Shown piece after piece: positions 23,231 through 35,281 of a stretch of DNA of 64,000 bases. Both the position numbers and the translations under genes were made by a program. Positions within the stretch are counted from its first letter, which is position 1; each line of letters starts with the position of its first letter. Source of the stretch: Cubamyces lactineus (Eukaryota; Basidiomycota; Agaricomycetes; Polyporales; Polyporaceae); contig JACDTU010000002.1 of the NCBI GenBank assembly GCA_022376465.1, forward strand, positions 2,108,001 to 2,172,000, read 5' to 3'. The notes under the pieces are model-generated. The model searched no databases. It was not told the origin of the DNA and saw only the letters and a list, made by a program, of their open reading frames with translations.

Positions 23231-26036
23231 ATGACAGCCCCTGCGGAAGATATGCAAGCTCAGCTTCGTGCTGCCACCGTTGGTTTCGACTACTTGTTCG
23301 CCAATGAATTGGAGAAGGCTCGTGAGACCTTCGCTAGCGGCGAGTCCCCATTCCACTTGCTCGGCCTCGGTGTATGCGCTTTTCTCGAGGCCGCACTCGG
23401 GATGGAGGTACATAAGTTTCCATGCCTGCGCAAGGTCCCGGACTGATACATACCGTCAACCCCGCAGACGGGCCTGATGGCCGAGGCTTCTCGTCTCCTT
23501 GCTCTCGCAGAGGCCGGCACGAAGAAGCAGCTCAAGCTGGCCAAGTCCGCCCCTGCCAGAGCCAGTCAATTTCCCCCAGGCACAGAATGGGAGCTCCTTC
23601 ATTCGGACTCCGTCATTCTTCTAGGCCTTACACATGCTCTCAGGCAAGTAATACTAATTGAACCTTGCTTATATCTTCGCTCACCCATGCCGCATGTAGC
23701 GAGTCGTATATGGGCTATCTGCAATGCCTCTATGCTATGAACAGGTGCGTTCGTTGGAATTAGTGTGCAATGCAGCATCTCCTCACACTAATTGGGTAGT
23801 GCACATTCCAAATATTCAAAGTACGCATTCACACCCACGAACGTAACTAATCGAAACTCAATCGGACTGCGCCGCGCAGGCTTTACAAGACTGTGTACCC
23901 GAACGGTCTTGAGAACTATGCAACTCCAGCCGCGTCGGAAACTAGCTCTCGTGCTGCCAGTATTCGCTCCGAAGTATCTGGCACCAGCTCACAAGTGACC
24001 GCATCCAAACCCGCGAAGTCTGGGTTCTTCAGTCGCTTCACAGGCGCAACCTTAACTGTTCCAACTACGCCTTCTACGCCAGTAGTCGCGGAGGAAGGGT
24101 CGATTGACGAGCTCATTCTGTCCGGGACTGCATTCGGTAGGCTGTCTTCTAGCTAGTGTACTTGTAGTGCCTCACATATACACACAGGCTATGGGTAAGT
24201 TCAAAGGTTTTCTCTTCACTCTTCCTATCTTGACCTCAAGGACATCTCAGCCTCTTCAACCTCGTATTCTCTCTACTTCCTGCAAAGATACGGTAAGGGA
24301 GGTATATAAATAACGCGTCGTCGGGTGCTTAATCCGATGACCACATAGCGGTGTCGTCGGCTTCCTGGGGTTCAACCACGACAGGAAACTAGCTCTGCAG
24401 TCTCTGGCTGTATCTGCCGCCAAAAGCGACGTACACTCTGTTTTCGCAGGGTACGCAGTCACCCTTTCGTCCTTGCTGTCTGCTGATCATCTTACGGGTG
24501 TAGGCTATCGCTGATGACTTATCACGGAGTCGTGCTCCTGCTCTCCGGTTACCAAGCTGACGAGGCGCACATCATCAAACAGTACCGTGCAATCGTTGAC
24601 AAGTATGTGCTATCTGATCACTGCACGGAGTACTCGGGCTGACAGGGGGAACAGACTAGAAGCACGGTATCCGACAGGTTCCCTGTGGATCTTGAACCGA
24701 GTTAGTTGCTGCGATACATCGACGTGTGCGATCAAAGATTGACTGTTCAATGGCAGGCCAAGATCCTCCGTATGTCATACGATCCGGACGGTGCAATCAC
24801 AGTGTTGCAAGATGGTCTGAAGCCTGGCCGCCCCCATACGTTTGCGCAGGCTGATGGACTCGTGAGTATAATGGCGCATCTTTGTATACCTCTCATCGCT
24901 GACTTGTCCCGTTATCCAGCTGATTTTCGAGCTTGCATGGACGCTCTTGTCCCAACGGCGCTATCAGGAGGCTGCTGACACCTTTATCAAGATGACGGAA
25001 ATCAACAGCTGGTGGGTCGCACCCTCTCCAGGACCGTTTGTACGCAGGCGCTGATACACCATCAAACCATGCAGGAGCCACGGCACGTACTATTTCATCG
25101 CAGCTGGATGTTACATCTCGTTGGGCAACTACGAGAAGGCCCAAGAGCTGCTCGACCGCATCCCTGATCTGATCGACAAGAAGAAGATTGGTGGCAAGGA
25201 CTTGCCTACCGAGGTCTTCATCAAGAAGAAGCGTGAGCTACATCTGTTCGACATCAGAGATACGCAGACTCATCACGCTGTGCTTTAGTTGCGTTCTACA
25301 GGGAGAAGCAACTTGCCTTGACCGGATCTGAAGCCAATTACGCGCATGCGGCAAAGATAAGTCCCGCAGAAGGTATGCACTTATACTGTGACCTCCCTGG
25401 AAGGGTGCTAATGATATTGCCCCCTAGAACTTGGCATCTGTATGTGTCTTGCAGATCCTCGTCGCTGGCTCTTCACTAATCTGATTAATAGTCTGGAACA
25501 CGCATGCACGGATCACAAAGGAGACTGCTATCGGCCACCTCAAAGACTGGGCCACTTGTCTGAACCCACCTCCCGCCATCGAGACCGCGTTGCTCAAAGA
25601 GCACGTCCCGCCACCAACCTCTCCATCTTCCGCAACCCCAGGCGTAGAACCCGCAGACACGCCCGACGAGCTCGCCATCCGCTCGCTCCTGCTCGGCATC
25701 GTCCACCGCACCGCCGGCGACTTCGCGGGCTCTCGTGCGTTCCTCGCCGACGCGGAGGCGCGGAATGCGACGGTGAAAGTGAGCACGTGGGTCGGGGGCG
25801 TCGCGTGGTTCGAGCACGCCGTGCTCGACCTCAAGGAGATGGAGGCGCGCGCTGCGGCGGAGATCGTGGACGGCGCGGAGTGGGCGCGCGTGCTCAAGGG
25901 CGCGCTGGAGAAGCTGGACAAGGCGCTCTCGCTGGCGACGCAGCAGGTCGACTTGTCGTCCCGCTTGGATAGCAGGATTGTGATGCTCAAGGATGAGATT
26001 GGCCTGAAGAGGGAGATGCTGGGCCTCTCTGCCTAA
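23231..26036 (+). CDS. IML2: IML2/TTC39 family protein
   Basis: Iml2 is a cytosolic and mitochondria-associated yeast protein linked to lipid droplets and clearance of inclusion bodies; TTC39 is the animal relative. At least ten exons can be chained. The N-terminus ([40 protein letters not shown]) matches the family start. The mid part gives [31 protein letters not shown] and [18 protein letters not shown], all strongly conserved in Iml2. The C-terminal half holds tetratricopeptide-like helices ([47 protein letters not shown]). A Ser/Pro-rich linker sits between the first and middle blocks. It converges with ATG9. Confidence 0.9.
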
Positions 26037-26439
26037 GCATACATGGTGGTGCATGGTGCAGGCACACTTCGTGGCTAGCGTTGGTTCGCGGTCGGACATG
26101 GACTCGTGGCATAGACGTATGGTACAAACATGGCTAATTGGCTTGGATTAATATGGGGCCAGCAGGCCGCAGTTACGCTGTCCTGTTAGAGAATCACCTT
26201 CGCTGACATGTATCGCATTTTGGTATCAATATGTCCTGTGTATATTCAAGGAGACATTATATGACATATACACTCGTGGCATTCGCCATATTGTATGTAC
26301 GTGCACAGTTGCGCGTATCGTTCGTCCAGGTCATGAGAGCATGAGAATCCGACACCTCCACAACGCAGCAAAGCACAAGCCAAAGCAGAGACATCATCTA
26401 CAGATTCGAAGAAAGTCGAGTCGCATGCGCGGCAGCGCC
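26037..26439. other. Intergenic region between converging IML2 and ATG9
   Basis: The 3' regions of both genes meet here. The sequence is AT-rich around 26140-26310 with no gene or repeat recognised. Confidence 0.5.
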
Positions 26440-29400
26440 TCATATCGCTCGAGGTGGCCCGCGTCCACGGCCCTTCAAGTTCGCGCCCGTCCCATAAATC
26501 TGCGCCAACAGCCCGAGCACGCCCCCGTCCTCCAGTTCCTCCTCGTCCTCTTCCTGCTGCTGGGACTGGCTCACAGTCGGACGCGGCCTCCGCCCGTCCA
26601 CATACGACTCTCCAAGTGTGCTCCCGACGCCACCGTCCGCAGCGAGGTCTTCCTCCGGGATGACCGACTCCGCGACGTTCCCGCCCGCCCCGGAGGAGGG
26701 CATGACGCTCCCCTGCGAGTCGCCCAGCACTGCCGTCTGCGCCATCGCTGCGCCGGTCCCGACGCCCACCGTGGACTGCATCAAGTTCGTTGAGTCCGCT
26801 GGCCGCGCGAGCTGTGCTGGGTGGAGCACGCTCTTAGCGACGCTCGTGCCTAGTGCGGGCCCGCGCCGGCGCACGGTCTGGCTCTGCCGCGGGTCGCGCA
26901 TCTTGTCGGCCGGGGCTTGGAGGTGTATGGTGGACTCCATCTCCCCGGAATGACCTACGGCGGACGGGAGGTAGGGAGTACGCTGGAGGAGCCGGCGACG
27001 GCCGAGGCCCATTGGGTGTGCGGCACTGAAGTCGGCCATGCGGCTGAGATACAGCGAGCCAGACGGGTCATTTGGTGTCCAGTCAGGATGTGCGGCCTAG
27101 GTGGACCCGTGTCACTCTGGGTTAGGGGGTGAGAGAAATAAAGTAAACGATACCTTGAAGTTGAGGAAGCTCTTCTCCATCTTGCCTTCCTTGGACATCC
27201 ACCGCTCGTCGTTCACCTGAGTTGGTGCACCGAACTGTGTAGGGAGTGTTCGTATAAGGAACTCCTGACGTTCCATAACTTAGGAGCGTACAACGCACCT
27301 TCACGTTCCCATGCCTCTGGAAGTCAAACACCGCAAAGGAGCACACATACCCAAGCCCATCCACATGAACCGTGAACTCGCGGAAGAAGTCCACGATCGC
27401 AGGCGCGCAAGGTGGAAGAGAGTACCACAGCACGAACGGGGTGAGCAACACCGACAGGAGCTCCTGCGCAAAGATGACGACCTTCATCTGGAAGAGCTGC
27501 CCAAACTCGGCGTGGACCTTCTTCGAGTGCAGCTCGCCCTTCCATTCGTCCGGCATGTAGTGCGTGTACTGCACGACCTCGCTCATGAGCAGCTCCGGGT
27601 CGAACACCCGGTTCTCCTCCGGGATCATCCCCCGCGCGACAGCGAGGATCGATCCGAAGACGGTGAGATAGAAGAGCACCGTGCGATGCGCCGTGATCTC
27701 GAAGTGGAGGAAGAGGTCTGGGTCGACGACGGACGCGAGGAGGAGCACTGCGGCGAAGGAGCCGGCGATGAATGCGACGAACCTAGATTTTTAGTGAGTA
27801 TACCAGGATACAGAATATCGTTATAGGAGGTGGGGCGATTATACGACAACCGGACAAGGACAAACAGGCCGTTGAATAGCCCCACACTGCAACGGGCTTA
27901 CGGCCCCAGAATAATAATCATGGTGGGTTGCCACCAGTTTCTAGGGCCCTTCCCTTACTGCACCACACCCCCCCCCCAAAAAAAAAAAAAAAGAAAAAAG
28001 GAGAACACGAACAAAAAGAGGGAAAAGAAACAACCAAAAAAAAGAAAACTAAGACACACCTGACGATCAATGTAACCTTCTCGTTAGGAAACTGGCCTAT
28101 GTACATGCTCGCTGTCGGGTACGACTCGTTGAGCCGGCGCTTGAACAGATGCGGGAGCTCGTTGAACTCGCGGAACTTCCACTGCGCGTAGGGAGTATAG
28201 GACCGGCCACCGATATTAGACGGGTTCTTGTGGTATTCCTATAATGCAGTGCTCCTGCTTGAGCCTCGATGCGATAAAAGAGAGGCAAAAAGGAACACGT
28301 ACCTCGAAATACCGGAAGAACGAGTACATGAGGAGGTACAAGACGATGAAAGGAGCAAAGATCGCGTTCAGGATACCCATGAAAATGAATCTGCGTCGGA
28401 GCCTATCCGCAAGAGCGACTTCAGGAAATTGGCAGCAGCCTACCAAGACTTACGGCAACGCACCCTTCAATCAAGACCGCCCGGTTCTTGCTCTTCAGGA
28501 ACACTTTCCGCACTCTTCCGCTCTCGTCAAACAAATACTCCATCAAGCAGAACCTCAGGTTCCACTCCAACGCTCTCGTGAGGGTCTTGCCCTTCCCTTC
28601 TTCGTCCACCCTGAGCCAAGAGACCCGCTTGAGGGTCTCGGGAAGTGGGACGCGGAGGTCAAGGAGCTCCTTGTTGAAGAGCGCGATGAGGTAGTTCTCC
28701 TGCCGCATGATGCGGTTCGCGATGTCGTGCGCGTCAAGCTTCGCGGTCACGGACTGGTGTGCCGCTGTGTTTGAGGACAGCGCGGTGAGAGGGTTCGACT
28801 CTCGGATAGCACCGATACGTCGGACGACTTCCGGCCAGGAGATGGTTTGAATGTCTTCCTGCGGGAGGGAGGAAAGGCGAAGTTCAGCGGGAGCATGGGT
28901 CTGCCAATGTCAAGCCCAACTCACGTCAGGAATGTGGAGGAGGTGGGTGTAAAAGCGGTACATGTCGACTAGGCGCATCATACTGAGGACGTATGTCACG
29001 AGTTGCCATGCAAAGAAGGCAGTAAACAGCACGAAGAATAGTAGCGTGAATCCGGAGAATCTGTGTGACATATAGTTAGTGGAACAGTATTGCAAACATC
29101 AACAGGTAGATGGTCCGTCATAAGACATTCAACGAACTCATGCTACAAGCATATACCACGACGCGGTTCGCCCACTGATGGCACCAATGCAGAACTCGCC
29201 GGAAAGTGGCTCGGGAAGGCATTATACTCGGATGCTAGTACCACCGCTAAACCGTACTCACCTAGATACACATCTCTTCACGACAACCTCTGACAGCCGT
29301 GTGACCTTGTCAGGCCGTATGCGAGAGTAGTCCACGCAACCCAGGAGGAACGTTGAGAAGCCGATCACAAACCCGACCGTGCTACACCCAAGCTTCAGTA

Positions 29401-30176
29401 TATTGCGTACAAGGTAGTAAAACAGGCGACACGGACAGGAGATTAAGGCCGCGGGATAACGCTATACTGTAGAAGCCTTTCCCCTCATAGTAGTAATATG
29501 CCTCTTGCAGGAATGCATCCAGGTTGTAGACGTTCACCCAGTTCCATAGAGCACGCTCATGCTCGTCCAGCCCGCGCATGTGCTTCGTGTGAGGCTCGTG
29601 CAGCGGCTCAGTCTGCTGCGGCACGGGGTCTGGATTGATTTCTGAGGGGCGTGGGGGTATAGAGACAGGCGTATCTGAGGTATTAGTGGGGAGTATGGGC
29701 TTGGAGGGTCTGCGCGAGGAGTGTAAAGGCTGCTTGCGAGCCTCCCTTTCCTTGCCCTTTGCACTCCGCTGTGGAGAAGGCGGGCGACGAGGGGTGGGCG
29801 CGGAGGCCTCGATCATTAAGTCCTGCGGTACCTCATCGTCAGAAGACTCCTCTCCCTGCTTTGGGTCGGCCTTGCGTATGTTTGGACGGAGGACGTTCAT
29901 CTCTGAGGCGTCTCCACCCCATGAAACCCTGTGCTTGCCATGCGACTTTGTCGTGTTGCGGAGGATGGAGCTGCGTATTGGTTGTCCGGATTCGACGTCG
30001 TTGTTCTCGACCTCTTCTTCTTCCTCCTCAACAACGGACTGATTGGCTTGCATGTAGCCTTGATAGGTGCGGCCCATGGGGTTAAGCATGTTGAGGAAGG
30101 GGCGAGAGCTGCTGGCTCCGGGAAATATGGATTGCGAGCCATGCATGGAGCGAGAGTTGGATTGATATGAGGACAT
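26440..30176 (-). CDS. ATG9: Autophagy lipid scramblase Atg9
   Basis: Atg9 is the multispanning membrane protein on small vesicles that seed the autophagosome; it scrambles lipids across the bilayer. The N-terminal 220 residues are cytosolic, acidic and Ser/Pro-rich. The Atg9 core then begins with [20 protein letters not shown] and continues through [90 protein letters not shown], the family hallmark [20 protein letters not shown], and [20 protein letters not shown]. Short introns interrupt it throughout. One intron (27784-28059) is about 276 nt, far longer than its neighbours, and contains C10 and A15 runs as read on the plus strand. The C-terminal tail is disordered with a Gln/Glu-rich patch. 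The start at 30176 is the first ATG of the exon. Confidence 0.95.
27968..27992. repeat. C10-A15 homopolymer pair inside an ATG9 intron
   Basis: Ten C followed by fifteen A on the plus strand read as T15-G10 in the ATG9 transcript direction. The flanking bases are also A-rich, so assembly or sequencing length errors are likely here. Confidence 0.85.
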
Positions 30177-30726
30177 GTTGCATGGCTTACAGTGTCAGGC
30201 AAGCACTGAAGCAGAAGGGAATAAAAGTGAGAACCGGAGGCCGAGGGGCTTGCGCGTCCGAGACGAAGGATGCTTGCTTTAGGACGACGCGAGCCTCTCC
30301 GTCCACAGGCGCCCGCTCCCCCGCATATTGCGGGGTGACACGCCGTGACAACGCGCCCGTCACGCGTCTGACTTCGGGACCTGTCGCCGCCATCACTGTC
30401 GTTCTAAGTTCCCCCTATCAGCCGCAAGCCGACCTGGTTGTGTTGCCTACCGCCTTCACGCGCGGGGACGAGCTGGCAGGTAGCTTCCTGCAGATGAGGA
30501 ATCTACGAACTGTCAAGCACAAGGTTGATTGGGAGAAGGCTGGAGGATGGACTCAAACGGATGTCCGTGACAGTTGCGGTGGCGTCCATGCGCGGGATAT
30601 GGGCGCCTGCGGATAGCTGTGCGTGATGCGTGCCTGTACAGTGTACGCGCTCAGAGACGCCAGTCAAGCCGGGGCTCACACTGGCATCTGTCCCTAGCCT
30701 CTTTCCTCCAACACTCACCATCCTCC
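30177..30726. promoter_or_regulatory. Divergent promoter region between ATG9 and the arrestin gene
   Basis: The 550 bp between the two opposed starts probably holds both promoters and leaders. A 149-codon plus-strand frame (30167-30616) overlaps it but looks random and also overlaps the ATG9 start on the other strand. Confidence 0.5.
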
Positions 30727-33700
30727 ATGTCCCAGCCCAAGTTGTGCGTCCTTTCGCCCCCCTGGCGCGTTTGAATTCTGGTTGACAACACCCGCAGGAC
30801 GTTACGGCCGCCTCCGAATGTTGACTTCGTCCAAGGTCCGCATCTCGCGCTCCCGCTATAGGAATGGCTCCTTACAATCTCTGCTTGAACAGGCTATCCT
30901 GGCATACCTCCTGGTGGACCCGACCGTCCTCAAGCGGCGGTGAAAGGCGTACGTTTCATCTTCTTCACACATTAATAAACCTTCAACTAGCTTTGCAGGC
31001 CATTGAGGTCCGGGTGGGACCACAGGGAGTGAAGGCCAAGTGGGTCCGCATCGAGCTCAGGAAGATCGAGACCCTTCCGGGCGGTGGTGTCGCCAACACA
31101 TTCTTCGACTTCGTCGGCCAGAGCCCTATCAACCTCTGGCAGTCTCCAAACGACGAGTACAGCACCTTGCACACAGTGCGTCCTGTCCCGCTGTGCTATC
31201 ATTGCTATGCTGACGGTCGTCCTAGAACGACTTCCCCTTCTTCATCAGGATTCCGGAATCCATACCGCCTACGATATCCCTTGAGAAAGGAGGTACGCGT
31301 CTTCTTAGTGTCCCTTCTGATCGTTCTCGAACTCCCCTTGCAACCGTTCCAACGCAACTGTCATATCCTATGCCGCGACTTCGACTCGGCTCCTAGGGGG
31401 CTTCTGACAATGCCCTTTCCCGGCTTGCGTCTATTCTCTATCCTGTGCAGCGCTTGATACTCCTCTGGCAGCCGGTGCTAAGGCAAATAGTCTGGGCGGC
31501 GCACTTGCGGATTGATCCTGCTTCTTGCCGTGCGCTGTTTCCAGTTTGAGTTCACCAGCTCTGACAGCTTCGCGCTACACGCATAACTTTGATCCGCCAA
31601 CGATTTTGACGTATGCTCAATACCGTTCGAAATATCCTGGCATGACCAGAGGACGCGAGATTCTGCCTCCGCTTGTTGCAGTTGGCTCGTTGGTAGAAGT
31701 GTTGCTAACGAGCCATTTTAGCTGGCATCAAGTATGAGCTTATTGCGTCAATATGTGTGCAAGGAAAGAAGTACGTACGAGGCATGGTCCGCGCCTTGCA
31801 GTCTGCTCATGCACGATGTGCTGCAGGGGTTTCCTTCGGCGAGACAAACCTACTATTACGGCAACGGCATCAACCATCATCATTGACAAGCACGAACTGC
31901 ACTCAACATGGCCAATCTACTCACAGCCAGAAACGCGTACACACACACAGGATGGCGTAACGCTCATCGTGGATCGTGCGCACACTTGCTATGGCCCCGG
32001 CGACCGTGTGGTGGTTATGGCGACGGTAAGATCCGACACCGTTCACGCCGTCATGCTTCGCGGATTCGAGTTCATGCTGCGCGAAACGACCGTCTTCCGT
32101 GCGGGCCCACACACCCAGGGCAAGAAGGGCAGTCCGCAGGTCAAGGTCGCAAGCATCGGCGAGCAGCAAGTACCGGTGAACGCGACGTTGTCCGGCGGCA
32201 CGTGTCACAAGGCGGAGCTGATCGTGCCCATCCCGAGCAACCACACGTCGGCGACGATCAACGCTGCGCGCCACATCGATATCACGTACGTGCTCACCGT
32301 GAAGGCATTGATGAGCACGGGAAAGCCCGTCAGCATGGACCTTCCGGTAATCATCTCGAACTGGCCTCGGTAGGTCTCCCGAACGCCATCATATGGTATC
32401 CCGCACTAATGTCATTGCGACGCAGAAATGTCTCAGTGGAAGCTATGAGGTAGATTTTGTCGCTGACTCTGCATGCATATCCGGAATACCGAACTGACGC
32501 TCATACAGGCGTATTGGCCATGCTTTCAACGTTTCATTACCGGGACAGCCAGCTACTCAACACGGGCACATGTCAGCTTCGCAAGCCAACTTCGCGCCCG
32601 CGTTGATGGGTAAAGCCGCGTTGAACCCTCCTGCTCCGAACTCGTCGAGCGGACGCACAAGCTCCTCGCATGCGTACTCGAATTCGATCGACAAGAAGGG
32701 ATCCGTGCAAGACCTACGCTCGCCCAAATCACCTCCTGGGCAGTTCGCAACATCACCAGTCGCCGCGGACCGGAATGCCGACCGCCTCGGCTTTGCCGTG
32801 GACGAGTTTGGATCTCGCAAGAAGGGCTCCGACCACGGTCACTCCTCGTTCGCCGCGCAGACCATTGGTGCTATCAAGCTTGCGGCGGACAACGCCGCGG
32901 TCACACCAGCCGCCGGTCGTGGTGGCAGCGCTGCGTCATCTGAGACGAACTCGTCGCCTGCCGCCCGCCCGCGATCGAGCAACGGCCGCTCGAACACGGC
33001 GCAGCGCTTGACGATTGCGAACATGAGCGAAGATGAGATTAGGGAACATATGGAGGCGGAGGCTGAGCTCGCGCGGAGACAACCGTCGGTCATCATGGAG
33101 AGCCCGGTAGCCATAGCCCCATCCGAGAACCCGCTGACGGGGTCGAGCCCAGCACCGGCCTCGAAGCTAGCAACTACGACGCCGGTCAAGACGAATACGA
33201 AGCCTGCGACGTCACCGCTGACGCAGAAATGGGCTACAGCGGAGGACGAGAAGAAGCGCCTGTATGAACACGCTGTTGCGAAAGTAGAGCGCGTTCAGGG
33301 GCGTGTTCTTAGCACGCACGAGGTACGTACCCGATTTCGTCTTGATTTGCGAAGCGGCCGCTCACACTTACCGCAGACATCTCCAAGTCCACTCGTTGGC
33401 TCGGGTAGCACTGCGCCCCCTGCCGTTGTTACTGCGACCTCACCTAGCAAGCCCGCGACGCAATGGGAGACGGCTGCACAGGAGAAAGCTCGATTATACG
33501 AGCAGGCGCAAGCGGCCGTTGCGCGCGCCCGGAGTGTCGAAGCATCATCTCCTGCCTCTATTAAGCCGAGTATGTCTACTGGAGCCGCTCTGTACGCTGA
33601 CGCCATGTCAGCGATCAACAAGCCTCTCGTGCCCTCGTCTAGCCCTGCTCGCGCCACAAGCGCGATTGCTTCACCGACCTCACCCCCCGCCACGCTCAGT

Positions 33701-35281
33701 CCAATAGTCAGCCCGACGCCAGCACGTCAATCCACCACCCCCAGCCTGCTATCCGCCGCCGACGAAAAGGCGATGTTGCAACGGTACTACGACGCGAAGA
33801 ACAAGGTGTACCAAACACAGACAGGTATCATACCCGCCGCTTCTCCAACAGCCGCAGCCCTCGCTTCGCCCGGACCACCCGCGGTTGCCTCACCCATGTC
33901 GCCCCAAGCAGCGCTCAGCCCCGCCGCTGGTTCGACACCAGCGCGGCAATCTACAGCTCCCAGCTTGCCTTCCGCCGCAGACGAGAAGGCAATGCTGCAG
34001 CGCTACTACGAGGCAAAAACCAAAGTGTTCCAGACGCAGACCGCACACTACGGCCGTGTGCCCGGCAACGCCGAGCCCGTGCCCTACGACGCTCTTTACC
34101 CTGCTTCGCAACAAGCAGCATCTCCCACTCCTTCACAATCCTATCCTCAATCACAGCCTCTTTCCCCTCCGCCGTTCCAGGCCTCGGGCTCGTCCTCGCA
34201 ACATCCCATCCTATCGGAAAAGGAGCGTCTGCGGAGACACTTCGAAGCTCAGGATGCGGCTGCGCGCCAAGTCACGCCCCCACCGCAGGGCCAGTGGCAA
34301 CCCCCTCCTCCGCAGGACCCATACCCAGGCTCCCCGCCTCCCCCTCACGCATACCCACAAGCGCCACTTATGGCGCCGATGTCGCCAGATGCGGCAGCCC
34401 GGCTCAGCAGCTTCAGCCCCGTCGGAAGTCCCCCGCCCTTCTCCCCTTCAGCCGCCCCCTCACAACCGTTGTCTGCGTTTGAAGAGAAGGAGATGCTCCG
34501 GAGGCGGTACGAGATGCAGGACTCTGCGCAGCGCAACTCGGCGGTACCGCCGACCCCGCCCCCGCGTGCGTCGCAACTCATGAACGGCCCGCGCGGACGC
34601 CCACCACCGACGCCTCCGTCGCCCAATGCGCCTGGCAGCGCACGCCCGCTCACGGCGGCAGAAGAGAAGGCGCGGCTAAAGGCGATGTACGAGGCGGAAG
34701 ACCGACAAATGCAGCGTTCGCCTCCCCCTCCTGTCCAGGTGCCTGGGCCTCCTACATATGGCGTGCACGTACCCTATCCGTCGCCACCGCCCTCGAATGG
34801 ATTCCATTCCACCGAGGTTAGCGAACGATCGCTCGCGTCAACGGCTGTCCCCACGACGCCCCCACCTCCCCCGCCGCTCGCACCCAAACCGCCTCGAGAG
34901 TATATTGAGGAGACACGCGCGGAAGATCTGCGCACGTCGGCGAAGCTGCAGGCAATTGACAATGCGGACCCGTCCAATTTGATCGCGTCGCTCAAGGCGG
35001 TAGACCCAGACCTCGCATCGATCGCCACGACCGACCTCCGGGACGATGACGACGGTGACCTCGACGGCGACGCAGATCCGGACGTGGCGGGCGAGCCCGG
35101 CGAACATACGTTCGGTCCTGGGGCGCTCTCCGCGGCGATGAACGCTTCCGCTCCTCCCTCTAGGTCAAATACGGGCGACTCTGGTTCTCCAGGCGCGTCA
35201 GGGTCTAATGGTATCCCACTCTCTGTTCCACCTCCCCCGCCCCTTCCCCCGAAGGTGCTCGTCGCTGGTGACTCGTCATGA
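30727..35281 (+). CDS. Arrestin-domain protein with long repetitive proline-rich C-terminus
   Basis: Fungal alpha-arrestins act as adaptors between ubiquitin ligases and membrane cargo; others serve in pH or nutrient sensing. The arrestin fold is assembled across several short exons: MSQPKLTLRPPPNVDFVQGY, GAIEVRVGPQGVKAKWVRIE, ETLPGGGVANTFFDFVGQSP, DFPFFIRIPESIPPTISLEK, KGFLRRDKPTITATAS, TLIVDRAHTCYGPGDRVVVM, HKAELIVPIPSNHTSATI and ITYVLTVKALMSTGKPVSMD. From about 32500 one long exon of more than 2.7 kb encodes a Ser/Pro/Ala-rich tail. It contains seven copies of an EK..L...Y motif and polyproline runs such as PTTPPPPPPLAPKPP that could bind SH3 or WW domains. A 54-nt stretch at about 33322-33375 with GT-AG ends and no stop is probably an intron. 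The total is roughly 1,200 residues. Cargo and ligase partner are unknown. Confidence 0.82.
33701..34042 (+). repeat. Tandem repeat of about 219 bp in the arrestin tail
   Basis: Two copies with a 219-bp (73-codon) period lie in frame. Each reads TPARQST-PSL-SAADEKAMLQRYY and then KV(Y/F)QTQT. The DNA is similar but not identical, so the duplication is not very recent. Confidence 0.8.

Noticed and set aside
28770..28810. tRNA B-box-like sequence GGTTCGACTC
   Set aside because: It lies inside the ATG9 coding region, with no matching A box at proper spacing and no cloverleaf.
30167..30616. 149-codon frame in the ATG9/arrestin divergent promoter
   Set aside because: It overlaps the ATG9 start on the opposite strand, shows no domain, and is not supported by any splice chain.
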